Below, one piece after another: positions 42,841 to 51,350 of a DNA stretch of 64,000 nt; within the stretch, counting starts at the first letter, position 1, and each line of letters begins with the position of its first letter. Source of the DNA: Zafaria cholistanensis (lineage in GTDB: Bacteria > Actinomycetota > Actinomycetes > Actinomycetales > Micrococcaceae); the NCBI RefSeq assembly GCF_008580665.1, contig NZ_BKDJ01000003.1, positions 186,001-250,000 on the forward strand, given 5' to 3'. The notes below the pieces were generated by a model. The model had not been told where the DNA came from and did not search any database. It saw nothing but the letters and a program-made list of their open reading frames with translations. Made by a program: the position numbers and the translations under genes.

Positions 42841-43830
42841 ATGGCTGCGCAGAACGACGCCGGCGGGCACCTGTCCGCGGTTCCGTCGCCCGAGGAGCAG
42901 GCCGGCTTGGAGCGCTTCAACGCGCTGATCGCCGAAGACTCGCGGATCGAACCGCGCGACTGGATGCCGGAGGCGTACCGCAAGACGCTGACGCGGCAGA
43001 TTTCCCAGCACGCGCACTCGGAGATCATCGGCATGCAGCCGGAAGCCAACTGGATCACCCGGGCCCCGTCGCTCAAGCGCAAGGCGATCCTGATCGCCAA
43101 GGTCCAGGACGAAGCCGGCCACGGGCTGTACCTGTACTCGGCGGCGGAAACCCTGGGCACCCCGCGCGAGGTGCTTAACGAGCAGCTGCTCTCCGGCAAG
43201 GCCAAGTACTCCTCGATCTTCAACTACCCGGCCCTCTCCTGGGCGGACATGGGGGCGATCGGCTGGCTGGTCGACGGCGCCGCGATCGCCAACCAGGTCC
43301 CGCTGTGCCGGGCCTCCTACGGCCCCTACGGCCGCGCCATGGTCCGCATCTGCAAGGAGGAGTCCTTCCACCAGCGCCAGGGCTTCGAGATCCTGCTGGA
43401 ACTGGCCCACGGCACCGAGGCCCAGAAGCGGATGGCGCAGGACGCCATCAACCGCTTCTATGAGCCGGCCCTGATGATGTTCGGCCCGCCGGACGGGGAT
43501 TCCCCGAACTCCCAGCAGTCCATGGAGTGGAAGATCAAGCGTTTCTCCAACGACGAACTGCGCCAGCGCTTCGTCGGGATGATCGCCGAGCAGGTCAAGG
43601 TGCTGGGACTGACGCTTCCAGACCCGGAGCTGCGCTTCGACGAGGAAGCCGGCCGGTGGGTCCACAAGGACCTGGACTGGGACGAATTCAAGGCGGTCAT
43701 CGCCGGTAACGGTCCCTGCAACGCCCAGCGCCTGGAGCGCCGGCGCGAGGCGCACGAGAACGGCGCGTGGGTGCGCGAGGCAGCGGCGGCTTACGCCGCC
43801 AAGAAGGCACAGAAAGCGCAGGTGGCCTAG
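42841..43830 (+). CDS. paaA: ring 1,2-phenylacetyl-CoA epoxidase subunit A (catalytic)
   Basis: A 329-residue diiron oxygenase subunit. The two helical metal-binding pairs are visible as [17 protein letters not shown] and [18 protein letters not shown]. With PaaC it forms the hydroxylase core that epoxidises phenylacetyl-CoA using O2 and electrons from PaaE. GTGAGGTG precedes the ATG. First gene of the co-directional paaA-B-C-D-E-G-J-F-H run. Confidence 0.97.
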   Translation: MAAQNDAGGHLSAVPSPEEQAGLERFNALIAEDSRIEPRDWMPEAYRKTLTRQISQHAHSEIIGMQPEANWITRAPSLKRKAILIAKVQDEAGHGLYLYSAAETLGTPREVLNEQLLSGKAKYSSIFNYPALSWADMGAIGWLVDGAAIANQVPLCRASYGPYGRAMVRICKEESFHQRQGFEILLELAHGTEAQKRMAQDAINRFYEPALMMFGPPDGDSPNSQQSMEWKIKRFSNDELRQRFVGMIAEQVKVLGLTLPDPELRFDEEAGRWVHKDLDWDEFKAVIAGNGPCNAQRLERRREAHENGAWVREAAAAYAAKKAQKAQVA

Positions 43831-43832
43831 AA

Positions 43833-44189
43833 ATGGCAACAGGAGACCAGGCATCAATGGCACAACCGGTCGCGACGTCCCCCACGGAAGAAGGGCAGCG
43901 GCATGACGGGGCGGCCTGGCCGCTGTGGGAAGTCTTTGTCCGTTCCTCCCGCGGGCTCTCCCACGTGCATGCGGGTTCCCTGCACGCCCCCGACGCAGAG
44001 ATGGCGCTGCGCAACGCGCGCGATCTGTACACCCGGCGCAACGAGGGCGTCTCCCTGTGGGTCGTTGCCAGCGAGGACATCATCGCCTCCGACCCCGACG
44101 CGAAGGGCGAGTTCTTTGAGTCCCCGCAGGGCAAGGACTACCGCCATGCGACGTACTACAAGAAGTCCGAGGGTGTGAAGCACCTGTGA
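43833..44189 (+). CDS. paaB: 1,2-phenylacetyl-CoA epoxidase subunit B
   Basis: A 118-residue small subunit: WPLWEVFVRSSRGLSHVHAG and AEMALRNARDLYTRRNEGVS are family blocks, ending DYRHATYYKKSEGVKHL. It is thought to bridge PaaAC dimers. I use the ATG at 43833, 2 bp after paaA; another in-frame ATG at 43857 with AGGAG 11 nt upstream would give a 110-residue protein closer to usual length. Its stop overlaps the paaC GTG. Confidence 0.93.
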   Translation: MATGDQASMAQPVATSPTEEGQRHDGAAWPLWEVFVRSSRGLSHVHAGSLHAPDAEMALRNARDLYTRRNEGVSLWVVASEDIIASDPDAKGEFFESPQGKDYRHATYYKKSEGVKHL

Positions 44190-45049
44190 GCGGAGCCGAA
44201 ACTATGGACCACAGCCTTGACTCCTACGGCGATGCGACGGCCTCCGCGACCCGCGTCACGCCGGGCAACGCCCTGCGCCCCGAGGACATCGCCATCCAGC
44301 CGGAGCGTCCCAGCCAGGCGGTGGCCCGCTATGCGGTCCGCCTGGGCGACGACTCCCTGATCCTTTCCCACCGGCTCTCCGAGTGGGTTTCCCGGGCCCC
44401 GGAGCTGGAGGAGGACGTCGCGCTGGGCAACATCGCGCTGGACCTGCTCGGCCACGCCCGTTCCTTCCTGAGCTATGCCGGGCTGGCCTGGGGCAAGACG
44501 GAGGACGACCTCGCCTACTTCCGCGAGGAGGAGGAGTTCCGTTCGCTGCACCTCGTCGAGCAGCCCAACGGGCACTTCGGGGTAACGATCGCGCGCCAGC
44601 TGATGGTTTCCATCTACCAGGACCTGCTCTACGCGGGGCTGACCGGATCCACCGACAACACGCTGGCCGCCATCTCCGCCAAGGCCTCCAAGGAGGTTGC
44701 CTACCACCGCGACCACGCGGTGCAGTGGACCCTCCGGCTGGGGCTGGGCACCGAGGAATCCGCGCGCCGCATGCGCCATGCGCTGGAGATCCTCTGGCCG
44801 TACGTCAACGAGCTCTTCCTCGACGAGCCGCTGCACGACGAGCTCGGCGACGCCGGGGTCCGTCCCTCCGCCCTCAAGGCGGCCTGGGAGCGGGAGATCG
44901 CCGCGGTCCTGGAAGAAGCCGGCCTCGAGGTTCCGCAGACCAGGGCTGCCCTGTGCAAGGGCCGCCAGGGCGAGCACTCTGAGCACCTCGGCTACATCCT
45001 GGCCGAGATGCAGGTGCTGGCCCGCAAGCATCCCGGCGCCACCTGGTAG
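44186..45049 (+). CDS. paaC: 1,2-phenylacetyl-CoA epoxidase subunit C (structural)
   Basis: A 287-residue ferritin-like subunit paired with PaaA. Blocks: LIDLLGHARSFLSYAGLAWG-like NIALDLLGHARSFL, REEEEFRSLHLVEQPNGHFG and ASKEVAYHRDHAVQWTLRLG. PaaC keeps the fold but not a working diiron site in the family. The start GTG overlaps the paaB stop (GTGA); an in-frame ATG at 44204 is the alternative. Confidence 0.95.
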   Translation: MSGAETMDHSLDSYGDATASATRVTPGNALRPEDIAIQPERPSQAVARYAVRLGDDSLILSHRLSEWVSRAPELEEDVALGNIALDLLGHARSFLSYAGLAWGKTEDDLAYFREEEEFRSLHLVEQPNGHFGVTIARQLMVSIYQDLLYAGLTGSTDNTLAAISAKASKEVAYHRDHAVQWTLRLGLGTEESARRMRHALEILWPYVNELFLDEPLHDELGDAGVRPSALKAAWEREIAAVLEEAGLEVPQTRAALCKGRQGEHSEHLGYILAEMQVLARKHPGATW

Positions 45050-45059
45050 GAGCAGCACC

Positions 45060-45548
45060 ATGTCCACCACCACAGCTGAGCTTCTGGCAATCGCCGGGCA
45101 GGTGACCGACCCCGAGATCCCCGTACTCACCATCGGGGACCTGGGGATCCTGCGCGGCGTCGAACCGGCCGGCGAGCGGGGCGTCGTCGTCACCATTACC
45201 CCGACCTACTCCGGGTGCCCGGCGATGGACGCCATCCGCCAGGACCTGGAAAAGGCCTTCGGGGCGGCCGGCTTCTCTCCCGTGGTGGTGAACCTGGTCC
45301 TCTCCCCGGCCTGGACCACCGACTGGATGAGCGAAGCGGGTAAGGCCAAGCTCGAAAAGTACGGTATCGCCCCGCCCACGGGCAAGGGCCACCGCGGCCC
45401 GGTGACCCTTGGGATGGCCGTGAAGTGCCCGCGCTGCCATTCGCTCAACACGCGGGAACTGTCCCGCTTCGGCTCCACGTCCTGCAAGGCGCTCTACGTC
45501 TGCAAGGACTGCCTGGAACCCTTCGACTACTTCAAGGTGCTCTCATGA
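45060..45548 (+). CDS. paaD: PaaD, Fe-S/maturation factor of the epoxidase (MIP18 family)
   Basis: A 162-residue protein with an N-terminal MIP18/DUF59 domain (VTDPEIPVLTIGDLGILRGV, then TPTYSGCPAMDAIRQDLEKA) and a C-terminal zinc-finger-like cluster (CPRCHS, CKALYVCKDC). It is needed for maturation of the epoxidase, probably the PaaE iron-sulphur centre. GGAG lies 8 nt before the ATG. Its stop overlaps the paaE start by 4 bp. Confidence 0.94.
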   Translation: MSTTTAELLAIAGQVTDPEIPVLTIGDLGILRGVEPAGERGVVVTITPTYSGCPAMDAIRQDLEKAFGAAGFSPVVVNLVLSPAWTTDWMSEAGKAKLEKYGIAPPTGKGHRGPVTLGMAVKCPRCHSLNTRELSRFGSTSCKALYVCKDCLEPFDYFKVLS

Positions 45549-46729
45549 CTGAAACCACTGACATTGTGAACGGCGGCGCCGAGGCCGCCGGCCGGCGCCG
45601 CGCCGCGTTCCATCCGCTGCAGGTCGCGCAGGTCCGCCGCCTGACCGCCGACGCCATCGAAGTGACCTTCGCGGTTCCCGAGGAGCTGGCCGGGCAGTAC
45701 GACTACATCCCGGGCCAGTACGTGGCGCTGCGCAAGGAGTTGCCGGACGCCGAAGGCAAGCTGCACGAGGTCCGCCGCAGCTATTCGATCTGCGCCGAAC
45801 CGACCCCGGGCGAGATCCGCGTGGCCATCAAGCGCGACCTCGGCGGCCAGTTCTCCACTTGGGCCAACGAGAGCCTCAAGGCCGGAGACACCCTGGACGT
45901 GATGAGCCCCGCCGGCGCGTTCATCTCCAGGCACAAGATGACCGGGCTGAACGATCCCTCCAGCATCGACACGGACACCGATCACGTGTTCGTCGCCGTG
46001 GCCGCAGGGTCCGGCATCACCCCGGTGCTGGCCATCGCCCGCACCGTGCTGGCCGCCAGCGAGAATGCCCGCTTCGACCTGATCTACGCGAACAAAGCCG
46101 CCATGGACGTGATGTTCCTTGAGGAGCTGGCCGACCTCAAGGACCGTTATCCCGCCCGCTTCGCGCTGCACCACGTGCTCTCCCGCGAGCAGCGCATCTC
46201 TCCGCTGCTGTCCGGGCGCATCGACTCGGAGAAGCTCAACAGCCTGCTCGGCTCCGTCATCCGCGCCGACCAGGTCGACGAGTGGTTCCTCTGCGGGCCG
46301 TTCGAGCTGGTCCAACTGGTGCGCGACAACCTCGCCGCCCAGGGCGTGGAGGCGGAGAAGGTTCGCTTTGAGCTGTTCACCACCGGCCAGCCGAACCGTC
46401 CCGAGGGCAATATCGGGCGCCCGGTCGAGTTCGACGAATCCGGGGAGAACTTCGAGATCGAATTCCGCCTCGACGGCCTCCAGGGGCAGGTCAAGAGCCC
46501 GGCGAAGGCCCGGGAAACGATCCTGAACGCGGCCCTGAGGGTGCGTCCGGACGTTCCCTTCGCCTGCGCCGGCGGGGTGTGCGGCACCTGCCGCGCGAAG
46601 GTCGTTGCCGGCACCGTCGAGATGGACGAGAACTATGCGCTGGAGCCGGACGAGGTGGCCCAGGGATACGTCCTCACCTGCCAGTCGCGTCCGACCAGCG
46701 AGACCGTCTCCGTCGACTTCGACGCCTGA
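45545..46729 (+). CDS. paaE: PaaE, reductase subunit of the epoxidase
   Basis: A 394-residue flavin reductase: an FAD-binding domain (RRSYSICAEP), an NAD(P) domain (AVAAGSGITPVLAIARTVL) and a C-terminal plant-type 2Fe-2S domain (CAGGVCGTCRAKVVAG with the fourth Cys in VLTCQSRP). It transfers electrons from NADPH to PaaA. The ATG overlaps paaD. The 69-bp gap after it is made of quasi-repeated GCCTCCGC/GGGCC sequence, ending GAAAGGATTTCCC before paaG. Confidence 0.96.
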   Translation: MTETTDIVNGGAEAAGRRRAAFHPLQVAQVRRLTADAIEVTFAVPEELAGQYDYIPGQYVALRKELPDAEGKLHEVRRSYSICAEPTPGEIRVAIKRDLGGQFSTWANESLKAGDTLDVMSPAGAFISRHKMTGLNDPSSIDTDTDHVFVAVAAGSGITPVLAIARTVLAASENARFDLIYANKAAMDVMFLEELADLKDRYPARFALHHVLSREQRISPLLSGRIDSEKLNSLLGSVIRADQVDEWFLCGPFELVQLVRDNLAAQGVEAEKVRFELFTTGQPNRPEGNIGRPVEFDESGENFEIEFRLDGLQGQVKSPAKARETILNAALRVRPDVPFACAGGVCGTCRAKVVAGTVEMDENYALEPDEVAQGYVLTCQSRPTSETVSVDFDA

Positions 46730-46798
46730 GCCTCCGCTCGGGCCTCCGCGTCCGGCCCTCTGTGCCCGGGCCTTCGCGCCCGCCGAAAGGATTTCCCG

Positions 46799-47578
46799 AT
46801 GATTGAACTCTCCATTGCCGAAGGCGTGGCCGAGGTGGTCCTTAACGCCCCGGAGAAGATGAACGCCCTGGACGAGGCCGCGCTGGCCGAGCTGTCGGAG
46901 GCCTACGCACAGGCGGCCGGGGCCGCCGCTGACGGCCGGGTCCGGGCCCTGCTGCTGCGCGGCGAGGGCCGCGGATTCTGCGCCGGACGCGACATCTCCG
47001 GCGTCGTTCCGGCCAACGACGACGTGCTCGGCTACCTGGGCGGAAAGGTGCAGCCCCTGCTGCGCCAGATGTCCGCTTTCCCGGCGCCGACCTTCGCTGC
47101 GGTCCAGGGCGCGTGCCTGGGCGTTGGCCTGGGGCTGGCCATCGCCACCGACGTGGTGTACGTGGCGGAGAACGCGAAGATCGGCTCCCCGTTCGCCAAC
47201 CTGGGCGCCACCCTGGATTCGGGCGGGCACTGGCTCTTCACCGAGCGCCTCGGCGCGCACCGGACCCTGGACCTGATCTACACCGGGGAACTGATCAGCG
47301 GCGCCGAGGCGGTGCGCTCGGGCCTGTTCAGCCGTGCCCTGCCCGCTGACGGGCTCTTGGGGTCCACCCGCGGCACCGTGGCAAGGGTCGCCACCGGGGC
47401 CACCGGCGCCTTCCGGGCCTCCAAGGAACTGGTGGCCTCCATCCGCGACCGGCGGATCGGTTTGTGGGAATCCATGGCCCAGGAGAACCAGGCCCAGGCG
47501 GACCTGTGCGCGAGCGCGGACTACGCCGAAGGCTTCAAGGCCTTCCAGGAGAAGCGACAGCCCGTCTTTAAGGGCTAG
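46799..47578 (+). CDS. paaG: ring-epoxide isomerase PaaG (enoyl-CoA isomerase family)
   Basis: A 259-residue crotonase. FCAGRDISGVVP and AVQGACLGVGLGLAIATDVV form the CoA/oxyanion region, and ANLGATLDSGGHWLFTERLG carries the Asp used by PaaG-type isomerases. PaaG converts the 1,2-epoxide to the oxepin-CoA. AGGATTTCCC precedes the ATG. It ends 82 bp before operator site 2. Assignment as PaaG over PaaB-type hydratase is by the Asp-Gly-Gly motif and by position. Confidence 0.88.
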   Translation: MIELSIAEGVAEVVLNAPEKMNALDEAALAELSEAYAQAAGAAADGRVRALLLRGEGRGFCAGRDISGVVPANDDVLGYLGGKVQPLLRQMSAFPAPTFAAVQGACLGVGLGLAIATDVVYVAENAKIGSPFANLGATLDSGGHWLFTERLGAHRTLDLIYTGELISGAEAVRSGLFSRALPADGLLGSTRGTVARVATGATGAFRASKELVASIRDRRIGLWESMAQENQAQADLCASADYAEGFKAFQEKRQPVFKG

Positions 47579-47659
47579 CGCCGCCGTCCGCGGCGCGCCC
47601 GCCCGGCAACGGTCGGGAGCCCGGGTTGACCGCCCACCCGCGCGGTGGGAACCTTTTAT

Positions 47660-47677
47660 TGAACGATTGGTCGGTAA
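47660..47677. promoter_or_regulatory. paa operator-like site 2 (before paaJ)
   Basis: TGAACGATTGGTCGGTAA, 78 bp before the thiolase ATG, within the 176-bp paaG-paaJ gap. It implies a second promoter inside the long paa run. Confidence 0.75.
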
Positions 47678-47754
47678 TTTGCGCCGGGCCGTGCCTGCAC
47701 CGGGTGTGCGGTACCGGCCGCGGCGGCAAGGACCGGATACGCAAAGGAGTTTTC

Positions 47755-48981
47755 ATGGCCGAGGCATTCCTCGTGGGCGGCGCCCGCACCCCGGTAGGCC
47801 GCTACGGAGGATCACTCAGCGCCGTCCGCCCCGACGACCTGGCGGCGCTGACGGTGAAGGAGGCGGTGGAGCGTGCCGGCCTCGACCCGGTGCTGGTGGA
47901 TGAGGTCATCTTCGGCAACGCCAACGGCGCGGGGGAGGAGAACCGCAACGTGGCCCGCATGGCCTGGCTGCTCGCCGGCTTCCCCGACACCGTTCCCGGC
48001 ATCACCGTCAACCGCCTCTGCGCCTCCGGGATGAGCGCCATCATCATGGCCTCCCACATGATCAAGGCCGGCGCGGCGGACATCGTCGTTGCCGGCGGCG
48101 TCGAGTCCATGTCCCGCGCCCCGTGGGTCATGGAAAAGCCGACGACGGCGTTCGCCAAGCCTGGCGCCAGCTACGACACCTCCATCGGCTGGCGCTTCCC
48201 GAACCCGTCCTTCGTCTCCGGCCGCCTCTCCCGGGACGGCAAGGCCACCTACTCCATGCCGGAGACCGCCGAAGAGGTCGCGCGCATGTTCAACACCTCC
48301 CGCGAGGACTGCGATGCCTTCGCGGTACGCTCCCACGAGCGCGCACTGGCCGCCATCGCGGCCGGACGCTTCAAGGAGGAGATCGTTCCGGTGACCGTCA
48401 GGGGCCGCAAGGGCGCCGAAACGGTCGTGGACACCGACGAGGGCCCGCGCGCCGGGACCACCGCCGAGGTGCTCGCCGGCCTGCGCCCGGTGGTCAATGG
48501 CGGCTCCGTGGTCACCGCCGGCAACTCCTCCACGCTGAACGACGGGGCCTCGGCAATCATCGTCGCCTCCGAGCGCGCCGTGGAAAAGTACGGGCTCGCC
48601 GCCCGGGCCCGCATCCTTGACGGGGCCTCGGCGGGGGTGGCCCAAGAGATCATGGGCATCGGCCCGGTCCCGGCAACCCGCAAGATCCTGGAGCGCCAGG
48701 GCCTGGGTATCGGGGACCTGGGCGCCGTTGAGCTGAACGAGGCGTTCGCCTCCCAGTCGCTGGCCGTCATGCGCCAGTTGGGCCTGGACCAGGAGATCGT
48801 GAACAACGACGGCGGCGCCATCGCGCTGGGCCATCCGCTGGGCTCCTCCGGTTCCCGCATTGCAATCACGCTGCTGGGGCGCATGGAGCGCGAACTCTCC
48901 GGCGGGGGACGCAAGCTTGGACTCGCGACCATGTGCGTCGGCGTCGGCCAGGGCACCGCGCTGCTGGTGGAAGGCGTCTGA
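47755..48981 (+). CDS. paaJ: thiolase of phenylacetate degradation (PaaJ/PcaF type)
   Basis: A 408-residue thiolase. The acyl-binding Cys is in NRLCASGMSAIIMASHMI, the His in GGAIALGHPLGSSGSR, the second Cys in ATMCVGVGQGTALLV, and the NEAFASQSL motif is intact. In this pathway it cleaves 3-oxo-5,6-dehydrosuberyl-CoA and 3-oxoadipyl-CoA. AAAGGAG is well placed before the ATG. Its stop overlaps the next start by one base. Confidence 0.92.
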   Translation: MAEAFLVGGARTPVGRYGGSLSAVRPDDLAALTVKEAVERAGLDPVLVDEVIFGNANGAGEENRNVARMAWLLAGFPDTVPGITVNRLCASGMSAIIMASHMIKAGAADIVVAGGVESMSRAPWVMEKPTTAFAKPGASYDTSIGWRFPNPSFVSGRLSRDGKATYSMPETAEEVARMFNTSREDCDAFAVRSHERALAAIAAGRFKEEIVPVTVRGRKGAETVVDTDEGPRAGTTAEVLAGLRPVVNGGSVVTAGNSSTLNDGASAIIVASERAVEKYGLAARARILDGASAGVAQEIMGIGPVPATRKILERQGLGIGDLGAVELNEAFASQSLAVMRQLGLDQEIVNNDGGAIALGHPLGSSGSRIAITLLGRMERELSGGGRKLGLATMCVGVGQGTALLVEGV

Positions 48982-49871
48982 TGGCTGGAACGCAGGACGC
49001 AGCCGCGCGGCTGGAGGGGGAACCGCGGCTGGATGCCGCGGCATTCGCGACGCTGCTGGTGGAAGAGCGCCGGGACCGGCTGGCGGTGCGGCTGCACCGG
49101 CCCGAGGTGAAGAACGCGATCGACCAGACGATGGTGGACGAGCTGCACGCGGTATGCGCGTACCTGGAGGCCACCCCGAAGATCCTTATCCTCTCCGGCA
49201 CTCCCGGAGATCCACAGTCCGGGAGGCCGGGGATTTTCGCCTCGGGGGCCGACATCGCGCAGCTGCGCGAGCGGCGCCGCGACGACGCGCTGGCCGGAAT
49301 CAACTCCGGGGTGTTCGAACGGGTCGCGAAGCTGCCCATGCCGGTGATCGCAGCCCTGGACGGATACGCCTTGGGGGGAGGCGCGGAGCTGGCCTATGCG
49401 GCGGACTTCCGCCTCGGCACCCCCCAGCTGCGCATGGGCAACCCGGAGACGGGCCTGGGCATCATGGCCGCAGCCGGAGCGACCTGGCGGCTGAAGGAAC
49501 TGGTGGGGGAGCCGGTGGCCAAGGAGATCCTGCTGGCCGGCAAGATCCTCACCGGTGAGGACTGCCTGTCCGTGGGGCTCATCACCGAACTCGTCGGGGG
49601 CCCGGAGCTGCTGGGAGCTGCGCACGCCCTGGCGGACCGCATCGCCGCGCAGGATCCGCTGGCCGTGCGCATCTCCAAGGCCGTCTTCCACGCCCCGCGT
49701 GAGGTCCATCCGCTGATCGACACCCTGGCCCAGGGCATGCTGTTCGAGTCCCAGGCCAAGTTTGACCGCATGCAGGCGTTCCTCGATCGCAAAAACACCG
49801 ACCGGAAGAAGCCCGCAGCGACGGCCACCACGAACGGGGCTGCCGCCCCGGGAACCACCGACCCAGAGTAA
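48981..49871 (+). CDS. paaF: enoyl-CoA hydratase of the paa cluster (PaaF-like)
   Basis: A 296-residue crotonase with VRLHRPEVKNAIDQTMVDEL, IFASGADIAQLRERR and ALDGYALGGGAELAYAADF. The catalytic Glu positions are PETGLGIMAAAGATWRLKEL. PaaF hydrates 2,3-didehydroadipyl-CoA. N- and C-terminal extensions (about 35 residues and a Lys/Ala/Thr-rich tail) make it longer than the usual ~260. Start overlaps the thiolase stop (TGATG). Confidence 0.85.
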   Translation: MAGTQDAAARLEGEPRLDAAAFATLLVEERRDRLAVRLHRPEVKNAIDQTMVDELHAVCAYLEATPKILILSGTPGDPQSGRPGIFASGADIAQLRERRRDDALAGINSGVFERVAKLPMPVIAALDGYALGGGAELAYAADFRLGTPQLRMGNPETGLGIMAAAGATWRLKELVGEPVAKEILLAGKILTGEDCLSVGLITELVGGPELLGAAHALADRIAAQDPLAVRISKAVFHAPREVHPLIDTLAQGMLFESQAKFDRMQAFLDRKNTDRKKPAATATTNGAAAPGTTDPE

Positions 49872-49881
49872 AGGACGCACC

Positions 49882-50748
49882 ATGACGGAAAACTCCCCGG
49901 CAGACACCCTTCCCGCCCGCGTGGGCGTGCTGGGCGGCGGGCGCATGGGCGCCGGCATCGCCCACGCGTTCCTGATCAACGGCTGTGACGTGGTGGTGGT
50001 CGAGCGTGACGGGGCCGCGGCCGAGGCTGCCCGCGAACGGGTAACCACCGCGGTCGGCACGTCGGTCGAGCGAGGCCTGGCCGGCAGCGCCGAGATGTAC
50101 ACCTCGCGCCTGGCGGTCAGCACGGACTACTCCTCCTTCGGCGACCGCGGACTCGTCGTGGAGGCGGTTCCGGAGGACTGGGACCTGAAGGTCTCCTCGC
50201 TCCAGGCCGTCGAGGCCGAGCTGGATGAGGGGGCCGTGCTGGCCTCCAACACCTCCTCGATCTCCATCTCCCGGCTTGCCGAGCACCTGGCGCGCCCGGA
50301 GGATTTCCTGGGCCTGCACTTCTTCAACCCGGTTCCGGCTTCGGCCCTGGTCGAAGTGGTTATCGGCCAGCGCACCCGGCATGACCTCGTGGAGACCGCG
50401 CGCGGCTGGGTCGCGGGCCTGGGCAGGACCGCCGTCGTCGTCAACGACGCCCCCGGCTTCGCGTCCTCGCGCCTGGGCGTGGCGATCGCGCTGGAGGCGA
50501 TGCGCATGGTGGAGGAGGGCGTGGCGTCCGCCGAGGACATCGACAACGCCATGGTCCTGGGCTATAAGCACCCCACCGGTCCGCTGAAGACCACGGACAT
50601 CGTGGGGCTGGACGTGCGCCTGGGCATCGCCGAGTACCTTGCCTCCACCCTCGGTCCGCGCTTCGAGCCCCCGCAGATCCTGCGGGACAAGGTGGCCCGC
50701 GGCGAACTCGGCCGCAAGAGCGGCAAGGGCTTCTACGACTGGCACTGA
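49882..50748 (+). CDS. paaH: 3-hydroxyacyl-CoA dehydrogenase of the paa cluster (PaaH)
   Basis: A 288-residue NAD-dependent dehydrogenase: VGVLGGGRMGAGIAHAFLIN (Rossmann), HFFNPVPASALVEVV (catalytic His), VNDAPGFASSRLGVAIALE, and GRKSGKGFYDWH at the C-terminus. It is a single-copy HAD rather than the ~500-residue duplicated PaaH of E. coli. It oxidises 3-hydroxyadipyl-CoA. GGACGCACC precedes the ATG. Last gene of the run; a strong terminator follows. Confidence 0.92.
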   Translation: MTENSPADTLPARVGVLGGGRMGAGIAHAFLINGCDVVVVERDGAAAEAARERVTTAVGTSVERGLAGSAEMYTSRLAVSTDYSSFGDRGLVVEAVPEDWDLKVSSLQAVEAELDEGAVLASNTSSISISRLAEHLARPEDFLGLHFFNPVPASALVEVVIGQRTRHDLVETARGWVAGLGRTAVVVNDAPGFASSRLGVAIALEAMRMVEEGVASAEDIDNAMVLGYKHPTGPLKTTDIVGLDVRLGIAEYLASTLGPRFEPPQILRDKVARGELGRKSGKGFYDWH

Positions 50749-50770
50749 GCCGGCCCGGAACGCCCCATAT

Positions 50771-50813
50771 GCCGGTGCCCCGTCCCGCAGCTTCCGCGGG
50801 ACGGGGCACCGGC
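50771..50813. terminator. terminator after paaH
   Basis: An 18-bp perfect stem (50771-50788 with 50796-50813), 7-nt loop AGCTTCC, between the convergent paaH and the thioesterase gene. Confidence 0.85.
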
Positions 50814-50864
50814 GCGCACGCAGCCGCGTGCACGCCCCGGCGGGCCCGGCGCTTGCCGACAGGG

Positions 50865-51266
50865 CTACTTCTTGTCGATGATCATGTTCGTGATCCGCAG
50901 GGTGCAGAGCCGCTCGCCGGCCTCATTCTCCAGCACCACCTGGTGGGAGGTGATGCGCCGTCCCAGGCTGATGGGGGTGGCGGTGATGGTCACCAGGCCC
51001 TCGCGCGCCGACTTGTGGTGCGTCGCGGACACGTCCACTCCAACGGCGACCTTGCCCATCGTGGACGCGTGCTTCACCGCGGCCCACGAGCCCACGGCCT
51101 CACCCACGGCCAGGGAGGCGCCCCCGTGCAGCAGGCCGAACGACTGCCGGTTACCCTCCACGGGCAGGGTGGCCACCACCTTGTCGATGGACTCTTCGAT
51201 GATCCTGACGCCCATCTTCCTGTCCAGTTCGCCGAGCGTGATGGACCAGACTGCCGAATCCGCCAT
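50865..51266 (-). CDS. hotdog-fold thioesterase, YdiI/MenI-like
   Basis: A 133-residue hotdog thioesterase. The active-site helix reads SFGLLHGGASLAVGEAVGSW, with a catalytic Glu in place of the Asp of PaaI proteins; this is the YdiI/MenI pattern (dihydroxynaphthoyl-CoA or aryl-CoA hydrolase). GGAGG lies before the ATG. It is divergent from paaZ and shares operator site 3 with it, so it is probably co-regulated with the paa genes. A second, true PaaI-type thioesterase is encoded at 56420. Confidence 0.85.
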   Translation of the reverse strand: MADSAVWSITLGELDRKMGVRIIEESIDKVVATLPVEGNRQSFGLLHGGASLAVGEAVGSWAAVKHASTMGKVAVGVDVSATHHKSAREGLVTITATPISLGRRITSHQVVLENEAGERLCTLRITNMIIDKK

Positions 51267-51325
51267 GGGGTTCCTCCGAAATTTCGCGTGTGCTGCACCG
51301 CGCCATACTGTACTGTGGGAAATAA

Positions 51326-51342
51326 TACTGACCGATCGTTCA
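51326..51342. promoter_or_regulatory. paa operator-like site 3 (thioesterase/paaZ divergent region)
   Basis: TACTGACCGATCGTTCA, whose reverse complement is TGAACGATCGGTCAGTA. It lies 60 bp from the thioesterase start and 8 bp from the paaZ start and could repress both. It is the closest of the four to the reported C. glutamicum PaaR palindrome. Confidence 0.78.
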
Positions 51343-51350
51343 GGAAGGAA

